From Streptomyces diastatochromogenes (GTDB lineage: Bacteria > Actinomycetota > Actinomycetes > Streptomycetales > Streptomycetaceae), in assembly GCF_002242805.1 (NCBI RefSeq), contig NZ_MCGQ01000008.1, forward strand, positions 220,968 to 284,967: a DNA stretch of 64,000 nt, given 5' to 3'. A program made the position numbers and the translations under genes. This document shows positions 1-8,351 of the stretch, piece after piece. Under the pieces are notes generated by a model. That model ran no database searches. It worked only from the letters and a program-made list of their open reading frames with translations, and was not told the origin of the DNA. The first letter of the stretch is position 1. Every line of letters begins with the position of its first letter.

Positions 1-1929
1 GCCGAGCGAGACGGCCGATACGATCCGGTCGAAGAAGACGGACTCCCCGCCGACGATGTCGATGTCGGCGTTCTCCAGGCCGGTCGCGAGGACCGTGGCC
101 TGGGCCTCGGCGACCTGCCGCTGGGTCTCCAGGCCGGCCAGCCGGATCTCCTTCTCCGCCTGCAGCCGCAGCCGGTACTCCTCGTGCCCGCGGGACGCCT
201 CGTCCAGGGCGGCCATCGCGGCGGCCTTCTCGGTCAGGCCCGCCGCCTCGGCCTTGAGCTTCTCCCCGATGCCGGTGGCCTCCGCGAGGGCCTTGGCCCG
301 GGCACCCTCCGCCTCGGCCTTCAGCCGCGCCTCGGTGGCCTCCGCCGCGGCCCGCGCGCCCTCGGCCTCCGCGAGCGCCTTGGCCTGCGTGCCCTCGGCC
401 TCCGCCTTCAGCCGGGCCCCGGTCGCCTGCGCCGCAGCCTGGGCGCCTTCCGCCTCCGCCAGCGCCTTCGCCCGGGCACCCTCGGCCTCCGCCCGCAGCT
501 TCGCCTCCGCGGCCTGCGCCTCCGCCCGGCCGGACTTCTCGATGACCTCGGCCTCCTTGTCGCGGACCTGCACGGCGGCGAGCCCCTCCGCGGCGGCCTC
601 GGCCTGGATGCCCTCGGCGAGCCGCAGCTTGGCCCGCGCGTTCAGGTCGGCGGTCTTCAACCGGGCCTCGGCGAGGGTGAGTTCCTCGGCGGCCCGGTGC
701 GTCGCGGCCTGCTCGGCGGCCTCGGCGGCCTTGATGTCCTTGACCAGCTTCTCCTGCGCCTCCGCCTCGGCGGCGATGACGAGGGACTGCCGTTCGCGCT
801 CGGCCTCCTCCACGACGCGCAGCTTCTTGATGGACTCCTCCTGCTCGGCGACCGTACGGTCCACCGCGACCCGCTCCCGGATGACCTCGGCGATCTCCCG
901 CTTCTCCGCCTCGACCTCCTTCTCGGCGGCGATCTTCGTCAGCTGGGTCTCCCGTTCCCGGGCGATGACCTCCAGCATCCGGTCCTTCTCGATGCGCTCG
1001 TTCTCGACGGCGATGACCCGCTCACGGTTCTTCGCGGCGACCGCGACCTCGCGGGCCTGGTTCTCCCGCTGCACGCCCAGCTGTTCCTCGGTGCGCAGGA
1101 AGGCGCCCTGCGCGCGCAGCCGCTCCTCCTCGACGACCCGCGCGGTCTCGGCCTCCTCGCGGGCCCGGGACGTCTCGATCTCCCGCTTCTGCTTGATCTC
1201 GGCGTCCGCCTGCCGCCGCTCCAGCTCCAGGATGGCCTCGCGGGCGTCGACGTTCTGCCGGGTGATCTCCTTCTGCTCGGTGCGCTGCGCCTCGTTGGTG
1301 CGCACGTGCTCGACCGCCGTCAGCTCGGTGATCTTGCGGATGCCCTGGGCGTCGAGGACGTTGGCCGGGTCGAGCTGGGTGATCGGGGTCTGCTCCAGGT
1401 AGTCGATCGCCGCGTCCTCCAGGTGGTACCCGTTGAGGTCGACGCCGATCAACTCGATGATGTGGTACCGGAGTTCCTCGCGCTTGGTGTACAGGTCGGT
1501 GAAGTCCATCTGCTTGCCGACGGTCTTCAGCGCCTCGGAGAACTTCGCGTGGAACAGCTCCTGCAGCGTGTCCTGGTGGCTGGCGCGCTCGGTGCCGACG
1601 TTCTGGGCGACCTTGATGACGTCCGCCTCGGTCTTGTTGACCTTGACGAAGAACGAGATGCGGATGTCGGCGCGGATGTTGTCCCGGCAGATCAGCCCGT
1701 CCCGGCCGGAGCGGCTGATCTCGATCGTCTTCACCGAGATGTCCATGATCTCGGCCTTGTGCAGCACCGGCAGCACGACCTGCCCGGTGAACGTCACGTC
1801 CACCTTGCGCGTCCTGGACACGATCAGCGCCCGCCCCTGGTCCACCTTGCGGTACAGCCGGGAGAAGGCGAACAGCGCGAGCAGTACGACGACGAGACAG
1901 ACGGCGATGAGCACGCCGAGCGCTTCCAT
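1..1929 (-). CDS. Flotillin / SPFH-domain membrane scaffold protein (C-terminus beyond left edge)
   Basis: ATG start at 1929-1927; 643 codons are visible and the frame is open at base 1, so the C-terminus is missing. Residues ~5-23 form one hydrophobic membrane anchor (LIAVCLVVVLLALFAFS), followed by an SPFH/band-7 domain (~25-190, with GLICRDNIRADIRISFFV) and then a very long charged, Ala/Glu/Lys-rich coiled coil with repeats of the AEAEGARAKALAEAEGA kind. This order is that of flotillins (YqiK/FloT group), which oligomerise under the membrane and organise functional microdomains. The coiled coil explains the long spurious antisense frames. It is divergent from the PucR regulator, with a strong inverted repeat between them at 1979-2014. 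Family identity is clear; the physiological role in this organism is inferred. Confidence 0.93.
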   Translation of the reverse strand, partial: MEALGVLIAVCLVVVLLALFAFSRLYRKVDQGRALIVSRTRKVDVTFTGQVVLPVLHKAEIMDISVKTIEISRSGRDGLICRDNIRADIRISFFVKVNKTEADVIKVAQNVGTERASHQDTLQELFHAKFSEALKTVGKQMDFTDLYTKREELRYHIIELIGVDLNGYHLEDAAIDYLEQTPITQLDPANVLDAQGIRKITELTAVEHVRTNEAQRTEQKEITRQNVDAREAILELERRQADAEIKQKREIETSRAREEAETARVVEEERLRAQGAFLRTEEQLGVQRENQAREVAVAAKNRERVIAVENERIEKDRMLEVIARERETQLTKIAAEKEVEAEKREIAEVIRERVAVDRTVAEQEESIKKLRVVEEAERERQSLVIAAEAEAQEKLVKDIKAAEAAEQAATHRAAEELTLAEARLKTADLNARAKLRLAEGIQAEAAAEGLAAVQVRDKEAEVIEKSGRAEAQAAEAKLRAEAEGARAKALAEAEGAQAAAQATGARLKAEAEGTQAKALAEAEGARAAAEATEARLKAEAEGARAKALAEATGIGEKLKAEAAGLTEKAAAMAALDEASRGHEEYRLRLQAEKEIRLAGLETQRQVAEAQATVLATGLENADIDIVGGESVFFDRIVSAVSLG

Positions 1930-1978
1930 GGCATACGTCCTTGTGCGTCAGACGATGAGGACGGAAGCGCCCCCCGGC

Positions 1979-2014
1979 TCCGGTGCCGGACGCCTTCAGG
2001 TGTCCGGCACCGGA
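1979..2014. repeat. 13-bp perfect inverted repeat in the flotillin upstream region
   Basis: Arms TCCGGTGCCGGAC (1979-1991) and GTCCGGCACCGGA (2002-2014) are perfectly complementary around a 10-nt centre that can pair further (CC/GG). It lies 50-85 bp upstream of the flotillin start, with no T-run, so it is either an RNA hairpin in the flotillin leader or an operator between the divergent genes. It is not clearly a terminator because no gene ends here. Confidence 0.6.
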
Positions 2015-2071
2015 TCCATCCGTAGTGCTCCCCCGTGAGGCGATGGTGCAGGAGGGGCGCGCGCCCGCGCA

Positions 2072-2099
2072 TTGCCGGTTTCCGGCAGCGTTCCATAAT
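2072..2099 (+). promoter_or_regulatory. Candidate sigma-70-type promoter and operator for the PucR gene
   Basis: TTGCCG (2072-2077) and CATAAT (2094-2099) are separated by 16 bp, about 70 bp before the PucR start. A short inverted repeat TGCCGG-TTT-CCGGCA (2073-2087) covers the -35 region, a suitable place for autoregulation. Based on consensus match only. Confidence 0.45.
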
Positions 2100-2168
2100 G
2101 ATTCGATGCCGGTGAGGCGCTAAGGAACCGTCACCGGCACGTCAAGATCACGGGGGAACGGGGACGGC

Positions 2169-3227
2169 GTGACCGAGCAGGCGATACCGGAGCACTATCT
2201 GGACGGCTATGCCCACACCCTGGCCGAGGTCGCGGCCACCGGTCGCCGGCTGACCCGGGAGGAGCTGGCCGTGCGCCGCTCCCTGGGCGAGGAGGCCGCC
2301 GACGCCGGCCACGGACTGCGCGCCCTGGTCGTCGCCCACCTGTCCGCCGCCCGCGCCGCCTGGCCCGGCACTCCCGGCTCGGCCGACTGCACCCTGGCCG
2401 CCGTACAACAGGCCGTCGACGCCTTCGCCGAGGGCTACGAACGCGCCCAGCGGACCGCCGTGCGCCGCGAGGAGGCCACACGCCGGGAGTTCATCGACGA
2501 CCTGCTCTACGGCCGCAGTGACCTGGGCCGCCTCTCCGAACGCGCCGAACGTTTCGGCCTGCGGCTCTCCCGGGCGCACGCGGTCGCCGTCGCCGAGGGC
2601 CCGACCCCGCACACCGAGGGCGACCCGGTGACCCGGCAGGTGGAACGGGCGGTCCTGGCCCGCTTCGACGCCCGCAGCATCCTGCTCACCACCAAGAACG
2701 GCCGGCTGCTGTGCGTCGCGCCCGGCGACGAGGACGACGTCCTCACCCACTTCGCCAAGCAGGCGTACGCGGCGGCCGAGGGCTGCCGGGTCGCGGTCGG
2801 CCGCGCCCAGCACGGACCCGGCGGCGTCGTGCAGTCGTACGAGGAGGCCCTCGCCACACTGGAGATGGCCGCGCGCCTCGACCTGAACGAGCCGCTGCTG
2901 CGCGCCGCCGACCTGCTCGTCTACCCGGTGCTCGCCCGCGACCGGCAGGCGATGGCCGACCTGGTCTCCCACACCCTCGGCCCGCTCACCGCGGCCCGTG
3001 GCGGCCCGCAGCCCCTGCTGGACACGCTGACCACGTACTTCGACTCCGGCTGCGTGGCCGCCGAGGCCGCCCGCCGCCTCTCGCTCAGCGTGCGCGCCCT
3101 GACCTACCGCCTGGAGCGCATCCACAAACTGACCGGCGCCGACCCGGCCGACCCGGCCCACCGCTACCCGCTCCAGACGGCGGTGATCGGCGCCCGCCTG
3201 CTGGACTGGCCGGCGAAGCCGCTCTGA
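2169..3227 (+). CDS. PucR/CdaR-family transcriptional regulator
   Basis: 352 residues from GTG 2169, preceded by GGGGAACGGGGA. The C-terminal ~60 residues contain the PucR-type helix-turn-helix (LLDTLTTYFDSGCVAAEAAR, then LSLSVRALTYRLERIHKLTG). The central part (~110-250) fits the GGDEF-like/CdaR middle domain of this family, and the N-terminus is an Ala-rich helical sensor region with no recognisable ligand site. Such proteins usually control catabolic or morphological genes. No obvious target is adjacent except the divergent flotillin gene, with inverted repeats in between that could be its sites. The ligand is unknown. Confidence 0.85.
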   Translation: MTEQAIPEHYLDGYAHTLAEVAATGRRLTREELAVRRSLGEEAADAGHGLRALVVAHLSAARAAWPGTPGSADCTLAAVQQAVDAFAEGYERAQRTAVRREEATRREFIDDLLYGRSDLGRLSERAERFGLRLSRAHAVAVAEGPTPHTEGDPVTRQVERAVLARFDARSILLTTKNGRLLCVAPGDEDDVLTHFAKQAYAAAEGCRVAVGRAQHGPGGVVQSYEEALATLEMAARLDLNEPLLRAADLLVYPVLARDRQAMADLVSHTLGPLTAARGGPQPLLDTLTTYFDSGCVAAEAARRLSLSVRALTYRLERIHKLTGADPADPAHRYPLQTAVIGARLLDWPAKPL

Positions 3228-3301
3228 TCACTCCTTACCGTCCGATGACGTACCGCCCGTCGCACCCCGCTGCGACGGGCCCGCGGACCTAGCGTGGCCG
3301 T

Positions 3302-4291
3302 ATGCGTGTACTGGTCACCGGCGGTGCCGGTTTCATCGGGTCCCATGTCGTCGACGCGCTGCGGGCGCGCGGCCACGAGCCGGTCGTGTACGACGTCCGG
3401 GACGATCCGTCCGCCGACGTCCGCAACCCGTCATCCGTCGCTGCGGCCCTGTCCGGCGTGGACGCGGTCTGCCACCAGGCGGCCATGGTGGGCCTCGGCA
3501 ACGGCGTCGCGGACGCGCCCGAGTACGTCTCCCGCAACGACCTGGGCACCGCCGTCCTGCTGGCCGCGATGGCCGAGGCGGGCGTAGGCCGGCTGGTGCT
3601 GGCCGGTTCGATGGTGGTCTACGGCGAGGGCCGCTACGACTGCCCCACCCATGGTGTCGTACGCCCCGGCCCCCGAGCCGAGGCCGACCTGAAGGCAGGC
3701 CGCTTCGACCCCCACTGCCCGTCCTGCGGGGCGGAGCTGTCCCCCGGTCTGGTGGGCGAGGACGCCCCCACCGATCCCCGCAACGTGTACGCGGCCACCA
3801 AACTCGCCCAGGAACACCTCTCCGCCGCCTGGGCCCGCTGCACCGGCGGCACGGCGATCTCCCTGCGCTACCACAACGTCTACGGCCCCCGCATGCCCCG
3901 CGACACCCCGTACGCCGGGGTCGCCTCCTTCTTCCGCTCGGCCCTGCAACGCGGCGAGCCCCCACGCGTGTTCGAGGACGGCCGCCAGCGCCGCGACTTC
4001 GTGCACGTCCGCGACGTGGCCGCCGCCAACGTCACCGCGCTGGAGGCCGAGCCGCGCCCCGGAACGCTCACGGCGTACAACACCGGCAGCGGCACCCCCC
4101 ACACGGTCGGCGACCTGGCCCGCGCCCTGTCCACCGCCCACGACGGCCCCGAACCTCTGGTCACCGGCGAGTACCGGCTGGGCGACGTACGGCACATCAC
4201 GGCGGACTCGTCGCGCCTGCGGGCGGAACTGGGCTGGAAGCCGGAGGTGTCCTTCGAGGAGGGGATGCGGGAGTTCGCCGGGGCCCGGTGA
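3302..4291 (+). CDS. NAD-dependent epimerase/dehydratase (extended SDR)
   Basis: 329 residues. The N-terminus carries the extended-SDR dinucleotide motif VTGGAGFIGSH (GxxGxxG), and the catalytic YxxxK is visible as YAATK, preceded by DPRNV. The order of elements matches UDP-sugar 4-epimerases and dTDP-glucose dehydratases. An insertion before the active site holds a CPxH...CPxC arrangement (CPTHGVV, then CPSCGAEL) that looks like a small metal-binding knuckle. The gene starts 74 bp after the PucR stop and may be read with it. The sugar substrate cannot be told from sequence. The end lies about 120 bp before the first FG-GAP gene. Confidence 0.85.
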   Translation: MRVLVTGGAGFIGSHVVDALRARGHEPVVYDVRDDPSADVRNPSSVAAALSGVDAVCHQAAMVGLGNGVADAPEYVSRNDLGTAVLLAAMAEAGVGRLVLAGSMVVYGEGRYDCPTHGVVRPGPRAEADLKAGRFDPHCPSCGAELSPGLVGEDAPTDPRNVYAATKLAQEHLSAAWARCTGGTAISLRYHNVYGPRMPRDTPYAGVASFFRSALQRGEPPRVFEDGRQRRDFVHVRDVAAANVTALEAEPRPGTLTAYNTGSGTPHTVGDLARALSTAHDGPEPLVTGEYRLGDVRHITADSSRLRAELGWKPEVSFEEGMREFAGAR

Positions 4292-4410
4292 CCCGTCACA
4301 GGAATCACAAAAATTCACCGAACTCACGTACAACCCTTGCCTGTTGCTGTCGGTCTCCTGATCGCGCGCCACCCCGGCGCCCGGGATCCGCCCCGATCGT
4401 GGGAGACACT

Positions 4411-5820
4411 TTGCGCAAGCGCACCTCGCTGCTGACCGCGGCGCTGCTCGCCTCCGGCCTGACCCCGCTGGCGCTGGCCGCGCCGGCATCCGCGGCCACG
4501 GCGAAGTACGCGGACGACTTCAACGGCGACGGCTACCGCGACCTCGCCCTGGGCGACCGCTCCGCCACCGTGGCCGGCAAGAAGGAGGCGGGCGCGGTCG
4601 TGGTCGTCTGGGGCACGGCCCACGGCCCCGACCCCGCCAGGCGCTCGGTGATCACGCAGAACACCCCGTACATCGCGGGCACCGCGGAGACGAACGACTT
4701 CTTCGGCGCGAAGGTCACCGCGGCGGACATGAACAAGGACGGCTACGGCGACCTCGTCGTCACCGCCCCCGGCGAGGACGACGGCGCCTACCACGGCACC
4801 TTCACCATCCTGTGGGGCTCCAAGTCGGGCCTGTCCGAGGGGACTTCGTTCAGGAGCCCGAGCTGCAAGGACTGCGGCTTCGCCAAGGACGTCGCGGTCG
4901 GCGACTTCACCGCCGACGGCAAGCAGGACGTCGTCGCGATCACCGACGACTACATCTACGTCCTGCGCGGCCCGTTCACGAAGTCCGGCTCGCGCGGCAC
5001 GGCCACCAACCTCGACCCGGTCGACGGCGAGGACATCAGCCCGGATCTCGTGGTCTCCGGCAAGGTCACCAAGGACGGCACCGCCGACTTCGCCGTCCTC
5101 GGCTACGACTCGGACACCTGGACCAACCGGGCCTGGTTCTACCGCGGCGGCTCGGGCGGCCCCACCAAGCCGACGCGGAAGATCGGACTAATGGGCACGG
5201 GCGGCCTCGCCTGGAACTCGAGCACCACGATCGCGGACTTCGACAAGGACGGCTACGGCGATCTCGCCGTGGGCCTCCCCACCGCGGGCAGGGGCGGCAC
5301 CGTCCGGGTCTACAAGGGCACCTCCCAGGGCCCCAGCACCACGGGCACCTCGTTCACCCAGGACACGGCCGGCGTGCCGGGCACGTCCGAGTCCGGCGAC
5401 TCCTTCGGTTCCGACGTGTCGGCCGCCGACACCAACGGGGACGGCTACCCCGACCTCGCCGTGGGGGTCCCCGGCGAGGTGATCGGCGACCACCTCTTCC
5501 GCGCGGGCGCGGTCACCGTCCTGCGCGGCGGCAAGAACGGACTCACCGGCACGAACGCCCGCCAGTACGACACCGGCACGCCCGGTGTCGCGGGCGATCC
5601 CGGCGACGAGAACGACGCCTGGTTCGGCGCCTCCGTCCTGCTGCGCGACTTCGACCGCGACGGCCGGGCCGAACTGGTCGCCGCCGCGTGGGAGATCGGC
5701 CGCCTCCACCTCCTGCCGGGCACGGCTTCCGGCCCCACCGGCACCGGCTCGACCCTGTTCACCCCTCAGTCCCTGGGCCTGGGCTCCCGCTCGTCCTTCG
5801 CAGCGGCACTGCCCGACTGA
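4411..5820 (+). CDS. Secreted FG-GAP (integrin-like beta-propeller) repeat protein 1
   Basis: 469 residues from TTG 4411, which has GGGAG 5 nt upstream. A GTG 12 nt earlier lacks a ribosome site, and the longer frame runs back into the epimerase. Residues 1-~29 are a Sec signal peptide ending APASA-A. The mature protein is a run of FG-GAP blades recognised by repeated D-x-(N/D)-x-DG-Y/F-x-D-L calcium loops (DFNGDGYRDLALG, DMNKDGYGDLVV, DFDKDGYGDLAVG, DTNGDGYPDLAVG). Probably an exported, Ca-binding seven-bladed propeller of unknown ligand. It is the first of a tandem pair separated by only 24 bp; the shared RGPFTKSGS shows a local duplication. Confidence 0.88.
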   Translation: MRKRTSLLTAALLASGLTPLALAAPASAATAKYADDFNGDGYRDLALGDRSATVAGKKEAGAVVVVWGTAHGPDPARRSVITQNTPYIAGTAETNDFFGAKVTAADMNKDGYGDLVVTAPGEDDGAYHGTFTILWGSKSGLSEGTSFRSPSCKDCGFAKDVAVGDFTADGKQDVVAITDDYIYVLRGPFTKSGSRGTATNLDPVDGEDISPDLVVSGKVTKDGTADFAVLGYDSDTWTNRAWFYRGGSGGPTKPTRKIGLMGTGGLAWNSSTTIADFDKDGYGDLAVGLPTAGRGGTVRVYKGTSQGPSTTGTSFTQDTAGVPGTSESGDSFGSDVSAADTNGDGYPDLAVGVPGEVIGDHLFRAGAVTVLRGGKNGLTGTNARQYDTGTPGVAGDPGDENDAWFGASVLLRDFDRDGRAELVAAAWEIGRLHLLPGTASGPTGTGSTLFTPQSLGLGSRSSFAAALPD

Positions 5821-5844
5821 CCCCTCTTCCTCGGAGACACAGAC

Positions 5845-7305
5845 GTGAAGCACCCCCTGCGCGGCAGCACCGCGCTCGCCGCCCTGCTCGTCGCGGGCCT
5901 GACCCCGGTGGCCCTGTCCACCCCCGCCTCGGCCGCCCCCTCCGGGCTCCAGGGCGACTTCAACGGCGACGGCTACCGGGACGTGGCCATCGCCGCACCG
6001 TTCGCCACCGTCGGCGGCAAGGCCCAGGCCGGCCAGGTCGCCGTGGTCTACGGCACGGCGAGCGGACTGAACCCGGCCAAGCACCAGCTGATCAGCCAGA
6101 ACACCGCCGGCATTCCCGACGACGCGGAGAAGGCCGACCAGTTCGGCGACCAGATCGCCACCGCCGACCTCAACCGCGACGGCTACAGCGACCTCGTAGT
6201 CGGGGCACAGCACGAGAATGCCGGCAGCACCCAGGAAGCAGGCACGGTCGTCATCGTCTGGGGCTCGAAGACCGGCCTGTCCGGCGGTACGACGGTGAAG
6301 AACCCGCAGACGCTGTACGGCAGTTACTTCGGGCTGAGCGTCGCGGCGGCGGACTTCACCGGTGACGGCAAGCCCGACCTGGCGATCTCCGCGCAGAGCG
6401 ACACCGAGAACCCCAGCAGCTGGCGGGTCCGGCTGATCCGGGGCCCGTTCACCAAGTCCGGCTCGACGGGCAGGGTCTCCTCCTACTCCCCCGGCATCGA
6501 CAAGCCGGCCCTCACCGCCGGCCGAGTCAGCGGCGACACCAAGGCCGACCTGGTCGTCACCGGTCAGAAGCCCAACGGCGACCACCTCGCCACGGCCGTC
6601 TACTACAAGGGCACAGCCGACGGCATCAGCAAGGCGGCGAGCCTGCGCACCGCCGAGACGGCCGCGATCGGCGACCTGAACAAGGACGGCTTCGGCGACA
6701 TCGCCCTCGGCACCCCCGAGGACCCGGCCGACGAGCCCTCGGCCTCCACCGGCGGCAAGATCCACGTCATCTACGGCACCTCGTCCGGCCCGAGCGCCAC
6801 CCGCCGCGTCTCGTACACACAGAACACCTCGGGCGTCCCGGACTCCTCCGAGGAAGGCGACCGCTTCGGCCAGGCGCTGGCGATCGGCGACTTCGACAAG
6901 GACGGCTACGGCGACCTCGCGGTCGGCGCGCCCGGCGAGACCTTCGGGGACGACTCCGACTACCGCTCCTCCGCCGGCGCGATCACCCTGCTCCGCGGCT
7001 CGGCCTCCGGCCTCTCCACGGCCCACCCGGTGTTCCTCACCCAGGACAGCCCCGGCGTGCCGGGCACCCTGGAGGCGGGCGACAACTTCGGCGCCACCCT
7101 CCTCGCCTCCGACGTGAACCACGACGGCCACGCCGACCTCACGGCCGTCGCCGCCCAGGAGAACGACCCCGAGGGCGCCGTCTGGTTCCTGCCGGGCGCC
7201 GCGTCCACGCTCTACTCGACGACGGCGTCGACGACCTTCGGCCCGACGAAGGCAGGACTGCCGGCCGGCAAGTACACCGGCTTCGGGGCGGACCTGGCGG
7301 GCTAG
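5845..7305 (+). CDS. Secreted FG-GAP (integrin-like beta-propeller) repeat protein 2
   Basis: 486 residues from GTG 5845, with GGAGA about 8 nt upstream and 24 bp after the stop of its paralogue, so probably the same transcript. Signal peptide of ~30 residues ending TPASA-A. Mature chain again holds FG-GAP loops (DFNGDGYRDVAIA, DLNRDGYSDLVVG, DFDKDGYGDLAVG, DVNHDGHADL). It differs from the first mainly in loop lengths and in carrying more charged linkers. Function is inferred only from fold: cell-surface or extracellular binding. Confidence 0.88.
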   Translation: MKHPLRGSTALAALLVAGLTPVALSTPASAAPSGLQGDFNGDGYRDVAIAAPFATVGGKAQAGQVAVVYGTASGLNPAKHQLISQNTAGIPDDAEKADQFGDQIATADLNRDGYSDLVVGAQHENAGSTQEAGTVVIVWGSKTGLSGGTTVKNPQTLYGSYFGLSVAAADFTGDGKPDLAISAQSDTENPSSWRVRLIRGPFTKSGSTGRVSSYSPGIDKPALTAGRVSGDTKADLVVTGQKPNGDHLATAVYYKGTADGISKAASLRTAETAAIGDLNKDGFGDIALGTPEDPADEPSASTGGKIHVIYGTSSGPSATRRVSYTQNTSGVPDSSEEGDRFGQALAIGDFDKDGYGDLAVGAPGETFGDDSDYRSSAGAITLLRGSASGLSTAHPVFLTQDSPGVPGTLEAGDNFGATLLASDVNHDGHADLTAVAAQENDPEGAVWFLPGAASTLYSTTASTTFGPTKAGLPAGKYTGFGADLAG

Positions 7306-7422
7306 TTCACCAGAACGCGGAGATCACACGCTGGTCGCACCCGACCGGATCGGGCACAGGATGTCGGGTCCGGCAGGGTGGTTCCTTCCTAACGTGAGTG
7401 ATCGAAAGGGAAGGAGGCCGGG

Positions 7423-8289
7423 GTGCTGGAGCGGCTGAACCAGGCCATGGAGCACATCGAGTGCCACCTTGATCAGCGGATCGAGGGGGCCGACCTGGCT
7501 CGGATCGTGGTGACTTCGGAGTATCACTTGCGGCGGCTGTTCTCCGCGCTGGCGGGGGTTCCGCTGTCGGAGTACATCCGGCGCAGGCGGCTCACGGTCG
7601 CCGGTGCCGAGGTGCTGGCCGGGGATCGCACGCTGTTGGAGATCGCGGTGCGGTACGGCTACACGTCCGGGGAGGCGTTCGCGCGTGCGTTCCGCGTCAT
7701 GCACGGCGTCGGTCCCGGCGAGGCCAGGCGATCCGGTGCGAGTCTGCAGTCCCAGCCACGGCTGTCCTTCCGCCTCACCGTCGAAGGGAGCAGCAGTATG
7801 CGATACCGGATCGTGGAGAAGGACGAGTTCCGTGTGGTCGGCAGGAAGGCGCGCGTCCCCCTCGTGCACGAGGGGATGAACCCTGCCATCGCCGACGTCA
7901 TCCGGGGCATCGGCCAGGAGACGCTGCAGCGCATGCGGAGCCTGTCCGATCAGGAGCCGCAGGGGATCGTAGGGGTGAGTGCGGACCTCGACCCGAGTCG
8001 GGCGGAGGGAACCGAACTCGACTACTACCACGGGGTGGTGACGTCTGCCGCCGTGCCCGAGGACATGGACGCGCTCACCGTGCCCGCCGGGACATGGGCC
8101 GTCTTCGAGAACTCCGGGCCGTTTCCGCAGGCGCTCCAGTACCTGTGGCGGGACGTGTTCACGCAGTGGTTCCCGTCCAATCCGTACCGGAGCCGGCCGG
8201 GACCCGAGATCCTGCGGACCCGGCTGTCGCAGGACGCCACACAGGCGGATGCGGAGCTGTGGATCCCCGTGGAGCGGACTGCGATCTGA
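7423..8289 (+). CDS. AraC-family regulator with GyrI-like effector-binding domain
   Basis: 288 residues from GTG 7423, preceded by GGGAAGGAGG. Residues ~1-105 form two AraC helix-turn-helix units (LARIVVTSEYHLRRLFSALA and LLEIAVRYGYTSGEAFARAF). Residues ~125-288 fit the GyrI-like/small-molecule-binding domain, starting MRYRIVEKDEFRVVGRKA. This is the SoxS/Rob/BmrR-like architecture that couples binding of a hydrophobic or cationic compound to activation of efflux or detoxification genes. No such gene is adjacent, so the regulon is unknown. A strong hairpin follows the stop. Confidence 0.88.
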   Translation: MLERLNQAMEHIECHLDQRIEGADLARIVVTSEYHLRRLFSALAGVPLSEYIRRRRLTVAGAEVLAGDRTLLEIAVRYGYTSGEAFARAFRVMHGVGPGEARRSGASLQSQPRLSFRLTVEGSSSMRYRIVEKDEFRVVGRKARVPLVHEGMNPAIADVIRGIGQETLQRMRSLSDQEPQGIVGVSADLDPSRAEGTELDYYHGVVTSAAVPEDMDALTVPAGTWAVFENSGPFPQALQYLWRDVFTQWFPSNPYRSRPGPEILRTRLSQDATQADAELWIPVERTAI

Positions 8290-8299
8290 CCGACAGCGC

Positions 8300-8330
8300 G
8301 GATGGGCCGGCCGCCCAGGCCGGCCCATCC
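8300..8330. terminator. Bidirectional hairpin terminator between convergent genes
   Basis: Perfect 13-bp stem GGATGGGCCGGCC / GGCCGGCCCATCC with a 5-nt loop, placed between the AraC-family stop (8289) and the stop of the convergent membrane-protein gene (8352). No T-run, as is usual in Streptomyces. Confidence 0.75.
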
Positions 8331-8351
8331 ACAGCCTGTGTACAGAGCCGC

